A stretch of 39,872 nt of DNA from a bacterium (GTDB taxonomy: Bacteria > Ratteibacteria > UBA8468 > B48-G9 > DTJG01): NCBI GenBank assembly GCA_021800535.1, contig JAJYYV010000017.1:1-39872 (forward strand), in the 5' to 3' direction. The translations under genes were made by a program, and so were the position numbers. The notes beneath the pieces were generated by a model that saw nothing but the letters and a program-made list of their open reading frames with translations, was not told the DNA's origin and did no database searches. This document shows positions 25,528 through 33,366 of this stretch, in pieces; position 1 is the stretch's first letter; each line of letters starts with the position of its first letter.

Positions 25528-26005
25528 GATTATGAAAAAATATGAAAAATCTATTTTATTGGCTTTAGATAAACCTTTACCAATAGAAAAGAATCCATTT
25601 TTATCTATTGCCAAAAGAACGGGCATTCCGGAGAAGGTTTTACTTGAACAATTGAAAAAGATTAAAAAAAATGGACTTGTACGTAAATTCGGTGCTATTT
25701 TAGGTCATAGAAATATTGGTTTCAAGGAAAATGTTCTTGTGGCATGGAAGGTTCAGGATGAATTGCTTGACGATATAGCAGAAAAAATTATTCATTTTAA
25801 AATGGTTAGTCATTGTTATGCAAGAAAAAGTTATCCTTTATGGCCATACAACCTGTATACAATGATTCATGGAAAAAACAAAAAAGAATGTCTTTCTATT
25901 GTGAAAAAAATATCTCAAAAAACAAATCTAAAGCAAAAAAAACTTTTATTCACAAAACAGGAATTTAAAAAAACAAAAACAAATCTTGAGAAAATACTTA
26001 AATGA
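25508..26005 (+). CDS. ahbB: Siroheme decarboxylase subunit AhbB
   Basis: A 165-residue partner of AhbA. It carries the AhbB pattern VSHCYARKSYPLWPYNLYTM followed by IHGKNKKECLSIV, in which a conserved His/Arg set near the siroheme carboxylates is expected. The N-terminus again resembles a winged helix (NPFLSIAKRTGIPEKVLLEQ). A second ATG at 25532 is possible but the family alignment begins near KYEKSILLALD, so either start gives the same domain. It overlaps resB by 4 nt (ATGA). Confidence 0.88.
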   Translation: MYHSNFKIMKKYEKSILLALDKPLPIEKNPFLSIAKRTGIPEKVLLEQLKKIKKNGLVRKFGAILGHRNIGFKENVLVAWKVQDELLDDIAEKIIHFKMVSHCYARKSYPLWPYNLYTMIHGKNKKECLSIVKKISQKTNLKQKKLLFTKQEFKKTKTNLEKILK

Positions 26006-26484
26006 TACTTAAATTTTTTTATTCTTTAAAAAACCCAAGGAAATTTGGTGCATTTGCAATGCATTTAGGGGCAATTATTATTTTAACCGGTGGAATTATA
26101 ACTGCCCTTTACCGTAAAAGTGGATACATTTCTTTTAGTAAAGGAGAAACAAGACGGTTTTTTGAAAGAAGCAACCTCAAATCTCCAATTAAATCTCTTG
26201 GATTTAGTGTTCGGCTTGATAATTTTACACTAAAAAATTTTAAGAGTACGATAAGCATTATTGAAAACGATGGACATATAATAAAAGGAAATTTGAGAAT
26301 TAATCATCCTTTTAAATACAAGGATTATGTTTTTTATCAGGCAGCTTTTAATCCATCACAACCTGACTGGACTGTTTTAGATGTTGTAAAAGACCCTGGA
26401 GTTGAGATTGTATATATCGGATTTTTTCTTCTTGATATAGGTGCGATTTTAACTGCAATATTTGCAATGCGCAAAGAAAATTAA
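26002..26484 (+). CDS. resB: Short ResB-like cytochrome c biogenesis protein
   Basis: A 160-residue protein with an N-terminal membrane helix (HLGAIIILTGGIITALY), a periplasmic-type beta-rich middle including LGFSVRLDNFTL and NHPFKYKDYVFYQAAF, and a C-terminal helix (VEIVYIGFFLLDIGAILTAI). The PFKYKDYVFYQAAF stretch is typical of ResB/Ccs1. Ordinary ResB proteins are 300-500 residues, so this one is much reduced and lacks the extra N-terminal helices. It sits directly before ccsA, its usual partner in System II heme attachment. Function is inferred from that partnership. Confidence 0.75.
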   Translation: MILKFFYSLKNPRKFGAFAMHLGAIIILTGGIITALYRKSGYISFSKGETRRFFERSNLKSPIKSLGFSVRLDNFTLKNFKSTISIIENDGHIIKGNLRINHPFKYKDYVFYQAAFNPSQPDWTVLDVVKDPGVEIVYIGFFLLDIGAILTAIFAMRKEN

Positions 26485-26527
26485 GTTTGACTACAAATTA
26501 GTATGATTTTTTAACGAGGGAATAAAA

Positions 26528-27346
26528 ATGAACATGTATGCTGATTTTATCAATGTCGCTTTTATTTTTTATGGTCTTGCATTTTTTTTATATTTATTTG
26601 GCTTTAAAAAGGAAATAATACCCACTCTATCTTATGGATTACTATTGGCAGGAATTATTAATAATTTTATAGCAATTCTATTTCGCTGGTTTGCATCCGG
26701 ACATCCTCCTTTATCCAGTCTTTATGATGTAATTCTTCTTCTTGCGTTTCTTCTGTCATCCGGATGTTTGTTTGTTGACTTTATCTTTAACCTGAAATTT
26801 ATACTTGGATTTTTTGGTGCTTTTTTTTCTCTTCTTGCTTTAGGATACACTTCTTTTTTCGGAAGTATCACAAAACCATTGATACCACAACTTAAAAGTA
26901 ACTGGATTTTAATTCATGTAACCACTTATCTACTCGGATATACAGCGGCTTTTATTGCTTTTATTATTGGTATATTATATCTTATTAAATCCCGTAATTC
27001 TGTTATTGATAAAAACCATGATTTTCTGAAAAAACTTGATGAGATAGGATATATATCTGTTATGACATGTTTTCCTTTGCTTACACTTGGCTTAACTACA
27101 GGAGCAGTCTGGGCAAATGTTGCATGGGCCCATTACTGGGACTGGGACCCAAAAGAAAACTGGGCACTTATAACATGGATTATATATGTTGTCTATATTC
27201 ATCTCCATTTAAAGGGATGGAGAGGCAGAAAAATGGCTTATATTGCTATTATAGGATTTGCTACTATTCTTTTTACACTTATTGGTGTGACCTTCTTTTT
27301 AATAAGTCCACACAGCTATGAAGCAATTTCATCATCTGTAAGATAG
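26528..27346 (+). CDS. ccsA: System II cytochrome c synthase CcsA (ResC-type)
   Basis: A 272-residue polytopic membrane protein with the tryptophan-rich WWD heme-handling domain: WANVAWAHYWDWDPKENWAL begins at W195, followed by ITWIIYVVYIHLHLKGWRG. His residues for heme binding are in the flanking helices (for example LIHVTTYLLGY). Together with ResB it moves heme out and attaches it to CxxCH motifs. The substrate is at hand: the cytochrome b-c fusion encoded on the opposite strand. A good ribosome site (GAGGGA) precedes the ATG. Its last 31 nt overlap the 3' end of ahbC. Confidence 0.9.
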   Translation: MNMYADFINVAFIFYGLAFFLYLFGFKKEIIPTLSYGLLLAGIINNFIAILFRWFASGHPPLSSLYDVILLLAFLLSSGCLFVDFIFNLKFILGFFGAFFSLLALGYTSFFGSITKPLIPQLKSNWILIHVTTYLLGYTAAFIAFIIGILYLIKSRNSVIDKNHDFLKKLDEIGYISVMTCFPLLTLGLTTGAVWANVAWAHYWDWDPKENWALITWIIYVVYIHLHLKGWRGRKMAYIAIIGFATILFTLIGVTFFLISPHSYEAISSSVR

Positions 27347-28467
27347 CAGGCCGGGTCCTCCTGCCACATATCTCCATATACAAATTCAGCCCTGGCACGG
27401 GAATTTCCATTGCAGATGTCTATGTACCTGCATTTTGCACAGCGGCCTTTCAGATATGATTTCCTTTCTTTTATCTGTGCAATAAATTTACCTGAATTAT
27501 CATTCCAGATTTCACTAAATTTTTTCGTTCTGATATTTCCTAAAATAATGGTATGCCAGAATTGATCCGGATAAACAAAACCTTTGTTATCAATGTTTAC
27601 AATTCCTATTCCTGAACTATCTCCACCGTTCAAACGGACAAGATTAAGAATATCTCCCTGTTTTTTTGGATTTGTTTCTTTTACCTTGAGATATATAAAA
27701 ACATTATCCGCATGATTATCCACTGTCAGTACTTCTTTGTAGATACCCCTTTTATGCAGTGATATAACCCACTGACAGATTTTATCAAGGCAATCTCGTG
27801 TTTCTTTATGTGAAAGATCAAAATTTTTTATTTCTGCAGCTCTGCCTGAATATACAAGATGATAAAAACAAATCCTATTTATCCCTTCGGTTTCAACAAG
27901 ATGAAATATCTGTTCTAAATTTTGAAAATTATGTTTTGTGAGTGTTAAACGTAAACCAACATTCTGATTTAATTCTTTTAGATTTCTTATACCTGAAAGA
28001 GCCAGATCAAAAGCCCCTTGTTTTCCACGAAATTCGTCATTATTAGAGCCAATTCCATCTATGCTTATACCAACATAATCTACACCAGCATTTTTTATTT
28101 TTTTTGCAGTATCTTTATCTATAAGTGTCCCATTTGTAGATAAAACAGTTCTTATGCCTGATTTTTTTGAGAATGTCATTAATTCAAATATATCCTGTCT
28201 TATCAAAGGTTCCCCACCGGAAAAAAGTACAACAGGTATCTTAAAAGATGCCAGATCTTGCAACATCTCAATAGATTCTTTATGGGAAATTTCTCCAGTA
28301 TAATTGAATCTTGAAGAATTTGAATAACAATGTATACATGAAAGATTACATTTCCGTGTGGAATTCCATACTACAACAGGTTTTCGTGGATTTGTATCTG
28401 ATTTTTTATAACGGAGTATATCTCCATAAGAATTAAATCCACATAATAGTTTGGTAATGTTTACCAT
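27316..28467 (-). CDS. ahbC: 12,18-didecarboxysiroheme deacetylase AhbC (radical SAM)
   Basis: A 383-residue radical SAM/SPASM protein. The core motif is C40-x3-C44-x2-C47 in VVWNSTRKCNLSCIHCYSNS with FSGGEPLIRQD. Family-specific blocks are RICFYHLVYSGRA, VLTVDNHADNVFIYL, GGDSSGIGIVNID, PDQFWHTIILGNIR and CAKCRYIDICNGNSRARAE, with the ending DPACYLTDDEI. AhbC removes two acetate groups from didecarboxysiroheme to give Fe-coproporphyrin III. It starts 4 nt after the cytochrome b-c gene and so is part of the bc operon, while ahbA, ahbB and ahbD are on the opposing operon. Confidence 0.92.
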   Translation of the reverse strand: MVNITKLLCGFNSYGDILRYKKSDTNPRKPVVVWNSTRKCNLSCIHCYSNSSRFNYTGEISHKESIEMLQDLASFKIPVVLFSGGEPLIRQDIFELMTFSKKSGIRTVLSTNGTLIDKDTAKKIKNAGVDYVGISIDGIGSNNDEFRGKQGAFDLALSGIRNLKELNQNVGLRLTLTKHNFQNLEQIFHLVETEGINRICFYHLVYSGRAAEIKNFDLSHKETRDCLDKICQWVISLHKRGIYKEVLTVDNHADNVFIYLKVKETNPKKQGDILNLVRLNGGDSSGIGIVNIDNKGFVYPDQFWHTIILGNIRTKKFSEIWNDNSGKFIAQIKERKSYLKGRCAKCRYIDICNGNSRARAEFVYGDMWQEDPACYLTDDEIAS

Positions 28468-28471
28468 ATTA

Positions 28472-30502
28472 TCATTGCCCCGGCACTTTTTTCAGCAATC
28501 TATAAATTATAAGAAAAAGAACCATTAAAATACCAATCTCCAAAACTATAAAGAAAAAAGATTTTGGTTTGACACCTGGATGTATGATTTCAGTCCTATT
28601 GACACCATTAAGATGTAATATATAGGCTTCAATATCAGATATCTCAGGTTGGGTCAGACTGTGTGAATCTCCAAATGCCGGCATGTCAGGACCATTGGCA
28701 GGATTAGGTCGTCCATTCTGCAGTCTGGAATCAATATTATTCACAAAAATTTGTTGATTAGAGTTGTAAAGATTACGGGATATGGGATTTAACGGGGGCA
28801 CTCCTGGAGGAGCATGAAAACCTGATGCATATGTTTTTCCTTGTGGACCATGACATTTAAGACAAAAGTTATCATAGAGAATTTTTCCATGGTGACTATC
28901 TCCAATAAATGCCACGGCTTTACCTAATTTTTCCAGATTTGATTTTGGTGAAACACTCTGTAAAGATTTTTTCTGGGATTTGCTTATTACTTTTATTATA
29001 GGTTTTTTAGTGGTTTCCAGGCCTTTCAGAAAACTTACAAGCGCTAAGATTTTTGCTTTTCCTATATAAGAATATGAAGGCATAAAAGTATCAGGATCAT
29101 TTTTTTGAGGAGAAACCAATTGTGTATATAGCCACTTTTTATTTCTCTTGTTTTTTCTTAAAGCTAATATCAGGTCTGGACCAGCCTTATGACTGGGTTT
29201 GCCATTTGCTGTATGACAGTCAAGACAACCTACTGTAGTAAAAATCTTTTTTCCTGTTTCAAATTCATTGTTTGTGGTTTTTTGAGATTTACTTGTTTTC
29301 TTTGGGTCCTTTTTGACTATCAGATTAGATACTACAGAATCAGAATGAAAAGACTGCTGTTTTTCTGTTTTCTGAGAGATATCTTTTTGTTGAAAACTCA
29401 CTTTGGATGATTGAACAGCATGTATGGCTGTTGATGCGGGTTTACTACGATACCCAAAAAAAAGCATTGTTAAAATAAATGAGACAAAAACAAATCCACA
29501 TATCATTACAAACGGGCGTTTACGAGGATTTCTTTCTTCTTTTCTGTCTAAAAATGGTAACAGCACCAAGAGCAGTATAAGAATAATCGGGACACCCACT
29601 ATTCCGACAGGCTCCAATCGTCCTTTAAAAAATTTAAGAGTTTGATATAGAAAAAGAAATGGCCATGCAGGTTTTGGACTAAAAAAAGTATCCTTTGGGT
29701 CTGCCATACCATAGAAAGGTACAGGAAAATAAACACATAACCATATCAAAAAAACAAATGCAATAAACATAACAATTGTATCTTTTAAAATCTGGTCCGG
29801 CCAAAATAATCCTTTGATTTTTCGTTTGACCTGGTTCCATGTTCCAGAGCTTCCTTGCTGACGGAATGCAATAAGATGTAAGCCTATAAACAATAATATC
29901 AATGGAAATAAAATCATCACATGAAAAGCAAACAGACGGGTAAGAGTTACCTGTCCTATTGTTCCTTCACCTTGAAGTATGGATTGGGCAAATTTACCGA
30001 ATATTGGAATAGTTCCTGCCATACTAAGTCCAACTTCTCCTGCCCAGTAAGTAATTCTATTCCATGCAAGAATAGGGCCTGTAAACATAAAACCTGCTGT
30101 TAGGAGTGCAAGAACAATACCTATCAACCATATAAGCTCCCGGGGTTTTTTATAAGAGCCCCAGATAAAAACCCGTATCATATGCAGGCCTATAACTATA
30201 GTAAAAAGATTTGCCCCCCAGTAGTGCATATTATAAATCAGCCAGCCAAAAGGAACATGAAGTTGCAAATAAGACAAACTTTGATATGCATAATTAGTTG
30301 AGGGTACATAATAAGTCATTAATAAAATTCCTGTAATTGCCTGCATTCCAAGTAAAAAAAGTAAAAGACTGCCAAATATATATGAAAAACTTGCTCCACC
30401 AGGAATTTCTTCATGTAAACTCCAATCCATAAATTTGTTCAAAGGAAAACGTGCATTAACCCACTGGCTGAAATGTTCGGTTTTAGATGAATGTGTTTTC
30501 AT
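28472..30502 (-). CDS. Cytochrome b fused to two cytochrome c domains (quinol:cytochrome c oxidoreductase)
   Basis: A 676-residue fusion. Residues 1-360 are a full cytochrome b (b6 plus subunit-IV-like) with heme ligands H93/H107 and H194/H209. The 15-residue step in the second pair is the b6f-type spacing. The quinol-site motif PEWY is replaced by P278-A-W-P281. After another helix come two c-type heme domains, CLDCH (426-430) with FMPSY, and CLKCH (547-551) with DMPAF, then a last membrane helix. The start is the ATG at 30502, overlapping the Rieske stop by 4 nt with GGAG upstream. A longer frame to 30547 lacks such support. It oxidises quinol together with the Rieske protein and holds its own c-type electron acceptor. 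Confidence 0.92.
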   Translation of the reverse strand: MKTHSSKTEHFSQWVNARFPLNKFMDWSLHEEIPGGASFSYIFGSLLLFLLGMQAITGILLMTYYVPSTNYAYQSLSYLQLHVPFGWLIYNMHYWGANLFTIVIGLHMIRVFIWGSYKKPRELIWLIGIVLALLTAGFMFTGPILAWNRITYWAGEVGLSMAGTIPIFGKFAQSILQGEGTIGQVTLTRLFAFHVMILFPLILLFIGLHLIAFRQQGSSGTWNQVKRKIKGLFWPDQILKDTIVMFIAFVFLIWLCVYFPVPFYGMADPKDTFFSPKPAWPFLFLYQTLKFFKGRLEPVGIVGVPIILILLLVLLPFLDRKEERNPRKRPFVMICGFVFVSFILTMLFFGYRSKPASTAIHAVQSSKVSFQQKDISQKTEKQQSFHSDSVVSNLIVKKDPKKTSKSQKTTNNEFETGKKIFTTVGCLDCHTANGKPSHKAGPDLILALRKNKRNKKWLYTQLVSPQKNDPDTFMPSYSYIGKAKILALVSFLKGLETTKKPIIKVISKSQKKSLQSVSPKSNLEKLGKAVAFIGDSHHGKILYDNFCLKCHGPQGKTYASGFHAPPGVPPLNPISRNLYNSNQQIFVNNIDSRLQNGRPNPANGPDMPAFGDSHSLTQPEISDIEAYILHLNGVNRTEIIHPGVKPKSFFFIVLEIGILMVLFLIIYRLLKKVPGQ

Positions 30503-31080
30503 GTCTCTAACTCCTTTTCCGGTATTCCAACTACAAATCTTTCCCATTTTACATATAACTTACCATTTTCAATTTTATGAGGAAGAGTATCCAATGGCCG
30601 GGGTGCCGGACCACCTAATACTTTTCCGTTTATAGAAAAAATACTGCCATGGCAGGGACACATAAATTCATTTTTTAAAGGGTCCCAGTTATACCTGCAT
30701 CCAAGATGTGGACAAATCGGGGAAAATACTGTCGCACGATTTTTGGAATGTTTAATAACCCATACATCCTCATATTTGGTTTGTTTCAGGAAACCACTTT
30801 TATGAATTATATTGAAACCTAATTTGGTAGGAATACCAATCTTAATAGTATTAAAATCTGATGTTTTAATATACGGAATTTTTTTTGAACGGTAGAATGG
30901 CTTGATAAGATATTCAATAACCGGCCATCCCAGTAGAACAGTTATAAAACCAACAAGACTTATAACACTTAATTTTATAAAATCTTTTCTTGTTTGAGTA
31001 TTTTTTTCTACTTCTACATGATTAATGTCAACTTGATTCTGATTGTTGTCCTCTTTACTATTTTCAACTTTTTCAACCAT
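30499..31080 (-). CDS. Rieske [2Fe-2S] protein of the cytochrome bc complex
   Basis: A 193-residue Rieske protein. The cluster ligands are C123/H125 in CPHLGC and C141/H144 in CPCHGS, with C128 and C143 placed for the usual disulfide. A charged N-terminus of about 30 residues precedes T30-R-K-D-F-I-K36 and one membrane helix (LSVISLVGFITVLLGWPVIE). Rieske proteins are exported folded by Tat; here the twin arginine is Arg-Lys. It is the first gene of a three-gene operon with the cytochrome b-c fusion and ahbC. A weak promoter (TTGACT, 17 nt, TAGTAT) reads toward it from about 31254. Confidence 0.93.
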   Translation of the reverse strand: MVEKVENSKEDNNQNQVDINHVEVEKNTQTRKDFIKLSVISLVGFITVLLGWPVIEYLIKPFYRSKKIPYIKTSDFNTIKIGIPTKLGFNIIHKSGFLKQTKYEDVWVIKHSKNRATVFSPICPHLGCRYNWDPLKNEFMCPCHGSIFSINGKVLGGPAPRPLDTLPHKIENGKLYVKWERFVVGIPEKELET

Positions 31081-31378
31081 TTGATATATCTCCTTTTAAA
31101 AATATATAAAAGAATAATATAAAATCAAATTTAAATCAAAAATATTTATATAAGTTATTTATTTCACAATTATAATTAAGAATATATTATCTATTAAAAA
31201 TCAGATTTATTTTTATATGATAATAATACTAATATATTAATTTAAAAAAGTCAAATTTTTGCATTGCCGCATCAAAAATCTATATTAAAACACCTCATAG
31301 ATTATTAAAATAAAAAGAAATTAGAAATAAAATAGAAAATAAAGTATATTATATAAATACAAAATGGAGGATAAGATA
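31081..31378. other. 298-nt divergent intergenic region, Rieske operon / carbohydrate block
   Basis: No gene seen. A/T-rich on the Rieske side. It holds a weak minus-strand promoter (TTGACT at 31254-31249, TAGTAT at 31231-31226). A plus-strand TTTGCA (31258-31263), 17-nt spacer and TATATT (31281-31286) could start transcription of the carbohydrate genes. The conserved 18-bp element at 31265-31282 lies within that spacer and runs into the start of the TATATT box. Confidence 0.5.
31265..31282 (+). promoter_or_regulatory. Conserved element, copy 1, upstream of the DUF4838 gene
   Basis: TGCCGCATCAAAAATCTA matches copy 2 (35728-35745) at 16 of 18 positions. Its CGCATC core begins exactly 111 nt before the ATG at 31379; copy 2 has the same 111-nt distance to its gene. 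This points to an operator or leader element shared by two transcription units of the carbohydrate block. No regulator gene is in view. Confidence 0.5.
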
Positions 31379-33334
31379 ATGAAACAAAATTTAAATAAAA
31401 AAATTTATATTGTCTATTTGGGTTCTGATCCTGCAATAGATTTTGCAGCACAGGAATTAGTAAAATACTTTTATAAATCTGCAGATATTAAATGTACATT
31501 ATCTAAAGATATAAATAAAATAAAACAAAAACATGCAGATTTTGTTCTTGGAATTTATAGTGACCTTAATATTCCAAAACCAAAATCAATAAATGAGAAT
31601 GACGATTGGATTTTTATTCAAGTAAAGAATAAATCCTGTATCCTTTCCGGTTCAAATCCCAGAAGTGTACTTTTTGCTGTATACCGATATCTGCATGAAT
31701 TAGGATTTCAATGGATAAGGCCCGGTAAAACAGGAGAAATAATTCCCCAATTACATTCTGTTTTTAAATCCGGATTAAAAATTAATGAAAAACCTTCATA
31801 TTTTTATCGGACATTATGTTTGGAAGGTTCTGCATCTGTAGAGCATATTATTGATTTAATTGATTGGGAGACTAAACATGGAATGAATGGTTATTTTATC
31901 CAATTTAATTATGGAACACCTTTTTTAAAAAGGTGGTATAAACATATTGACAATCCTTTTTGGAAAGGAAAAGAATTTACAAATGAAGATATCAAAAATT
32001 ATATTCAGAAAATTATCAGGGAAGTCATTAAAAGAGGATTAAGTCTTGAACGAATGGGGCACGGTTGGACATGCAAAGCCATAGGTATAGATGCAGAAGG
32101 CTGGGAAAAAACAGAAAATATAGTTTCAGAAGATAAACTACAAATGTTATCTTTGATAAATGGGAAAAGAGATTTTTTCCAGGGGGTTCCGGTAAATACA
32201 AATCTTTGTTATTCAAATCCAAATGTAAGAAATGCTATTACAGATACAATTATTGATTATATAGAAATTCATCAGGAGAATGATGTAATTCATTTCTGGC
32301 TGGCAGATGGAGGTAATAATGATTGTGAGTGTGAAAATTGTATGAAAGAGAGAGTATCTGATTTTTATGTAGAGATGCTTAATGAATTGGATATTAAACT
32401 AACTGAAAAAAATTTGCCAACAAAAATTATATTTCTTATTTATTCTAATCTATTTTGGGAGCCAATACATACAAAAATAAAAAATCCTAATCGTTTTATT
32501 CTAATGTTTGCACCAATTTCCCGTTCTTACTTGACGCCTCTTTATTCTAAAAAGAAAATAGAAGAATCAGTTGCCGGATATATAAAGAATAAACTTCAAT
32601 TGCCTAAAGATTCTGCGGTAAATGTTGAATATTTAAAATTGTGGCAAAAAATGTTTTCAGGTCCGGGGGTGGATTTTGATTATCACCTCTTATGGGCATG
32701 TTATTATGATTTAAATCAGATTACAATTGCCAGGACACTTTATGAAGATATAAAAAATCTTGATAAAATAGGTCTTAATGGTTTTATAAGCTGTCAAAAT
32801 CAACGGATATCATTTCCCCATAATTTATTATTGAATATTCTTGCTCAAACTTTATGGAACAAAAAAAAATCATTTAGAAAAATCCTTCATGAATCGTTTG
32901 CTATGGAATATGGAAAAGAGGGGGATTCTGTTGCTGATTTTTTTACTAAAATGTCATCTCTTTGGTTGCCTTTTTTTGAACCGGTTTTTATTCCAGTACC
33001 AGACGAAAAACGTATAAAACAAGGATTAAACAATTTACCTAAAATACAGCAGATTTCAAATAATTTTAAATCTGTTATTCAAAAAAATATAAAAAAAGAA
33101 ACAGGTGCAAGACAAATTTCATGGAAATATCTTGAAGTATATCTTAAAATGCTGGATTTATATTTACCTGCTCTTGATTCTTATCTTAAACGTAGTAAGG
33201 ATTGTAGAAATAAATTTGAGAAATATTTTACATATCTTTGGAAACAGGAAAAAAATCTTCATCATGCATTTGATATAACCTCATATGTAAATGTTTTAAA
33301 ATGGCGTATTAATGAAGCAGAAGGTAATTTTTAA
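31379..33334 (+). CDS. DUF4838-type carbohydrate-active protein
   Basis: A 651-residue protein without a signal peptide. The N-terminal region (about 1-125) is an alpha/beta domain like the one that precedes many glycoside hydrolase barrels (LFAVYRYLHELGFQWIRPG is typical). The central region has FWLADGGNNDCECENCMKE (D310 to C321 and beyond), the hallmark of DUF4838, probably a TIM-barrel hydrolase. I prefer the ATG at 31379, since GGAGG lies 8 nt before it; an upstream in-frame ATG at 31364 overlaps that site. Substrate unknown; neighbouring nagA/nagB and esterases suggest an acylated or amino-sugar-containing glycan. Cytoplasmic location means it acts on imported oligosaccharides. Confidence 0.75.
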   Translation: MKQNLNKKIYIVYLGSDPAIDFAAQELVKYFYKSADIKCTLSKDINKIKQKHADFVLGIYSDLNIPKPKSINENDDWIFIQVKNKSCILSGSNPRSVLFAVYRYLHELGFQWIRPGKTGEIIPQLHSVFKSGLKINEKPSYFYRTLCLEGSASVEHIIDLIDWETKHGMNGYFIQFNYGTPFLKRWYKHIDNPFWKGKEFTNEDIKNYIQKIIREVIKRGLSLERMGHGWTCKAIGIDAEGWEKTENIVSEDKLQMLSLINGKRDFFQGVPVNTNLCYSNPNVRNAITDTIIDYIEIHQENDVIHFWLADGGNNDCECENCMKERVSDFYVEMLNELDIKLTEKNLPTKIIFLIYSNLFWEPIHTKIKNPNRFILMFAPISRSYLTPLYSKKKIEESVAGYIKNKLQLPKDSAVNVEYLKLWQKMFSGPGVDFDYHLLWACYYDLNQITIARTLYEDIKNLDKIGLNGFISCQNQRISFPHNLLLNILAQTLWNKKKSFRKILHESFAMEYGKEGDSVADFFTKMSSLWLPFFEPVFIPVPDEKRIKQGLNNLPKIQQISNNFKSVIQKNIKKETGARQISWKYLEVYLKMLDLYLPALDSYLKRSKDCRNKFEKYFTYLWKQEKNLHHAFDITSYVNVLKWRINEAEGNF

Positions 33335-33366
33335 AAACAAATTTTATATAAATAGAAGGAAAAAAT

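Noticed and set aside
25078-26005. Two Lrp/AsnC transcription regulators
   Set aside because: The SHNY...WFT and SHCY...WPYNLYTM signatures and linkage to ahbC/ahbD fit the siroheme decarboxylase AhbA/AhbB better.
26485-26527. Promoter (TTGACT at about 26488) before ccsA
   Set aside because: No -10 at suitable distance; the gap is only 43 nt and fits an operon spacer.
30503-30547. Upstream in-frame start for the cytochrome b-c fusion
   Set aside because: It would overlap the Rieske gene by about 49 nt without a ribosome site; the ATG at 30502 has GGAG and a 4-nt overlap.
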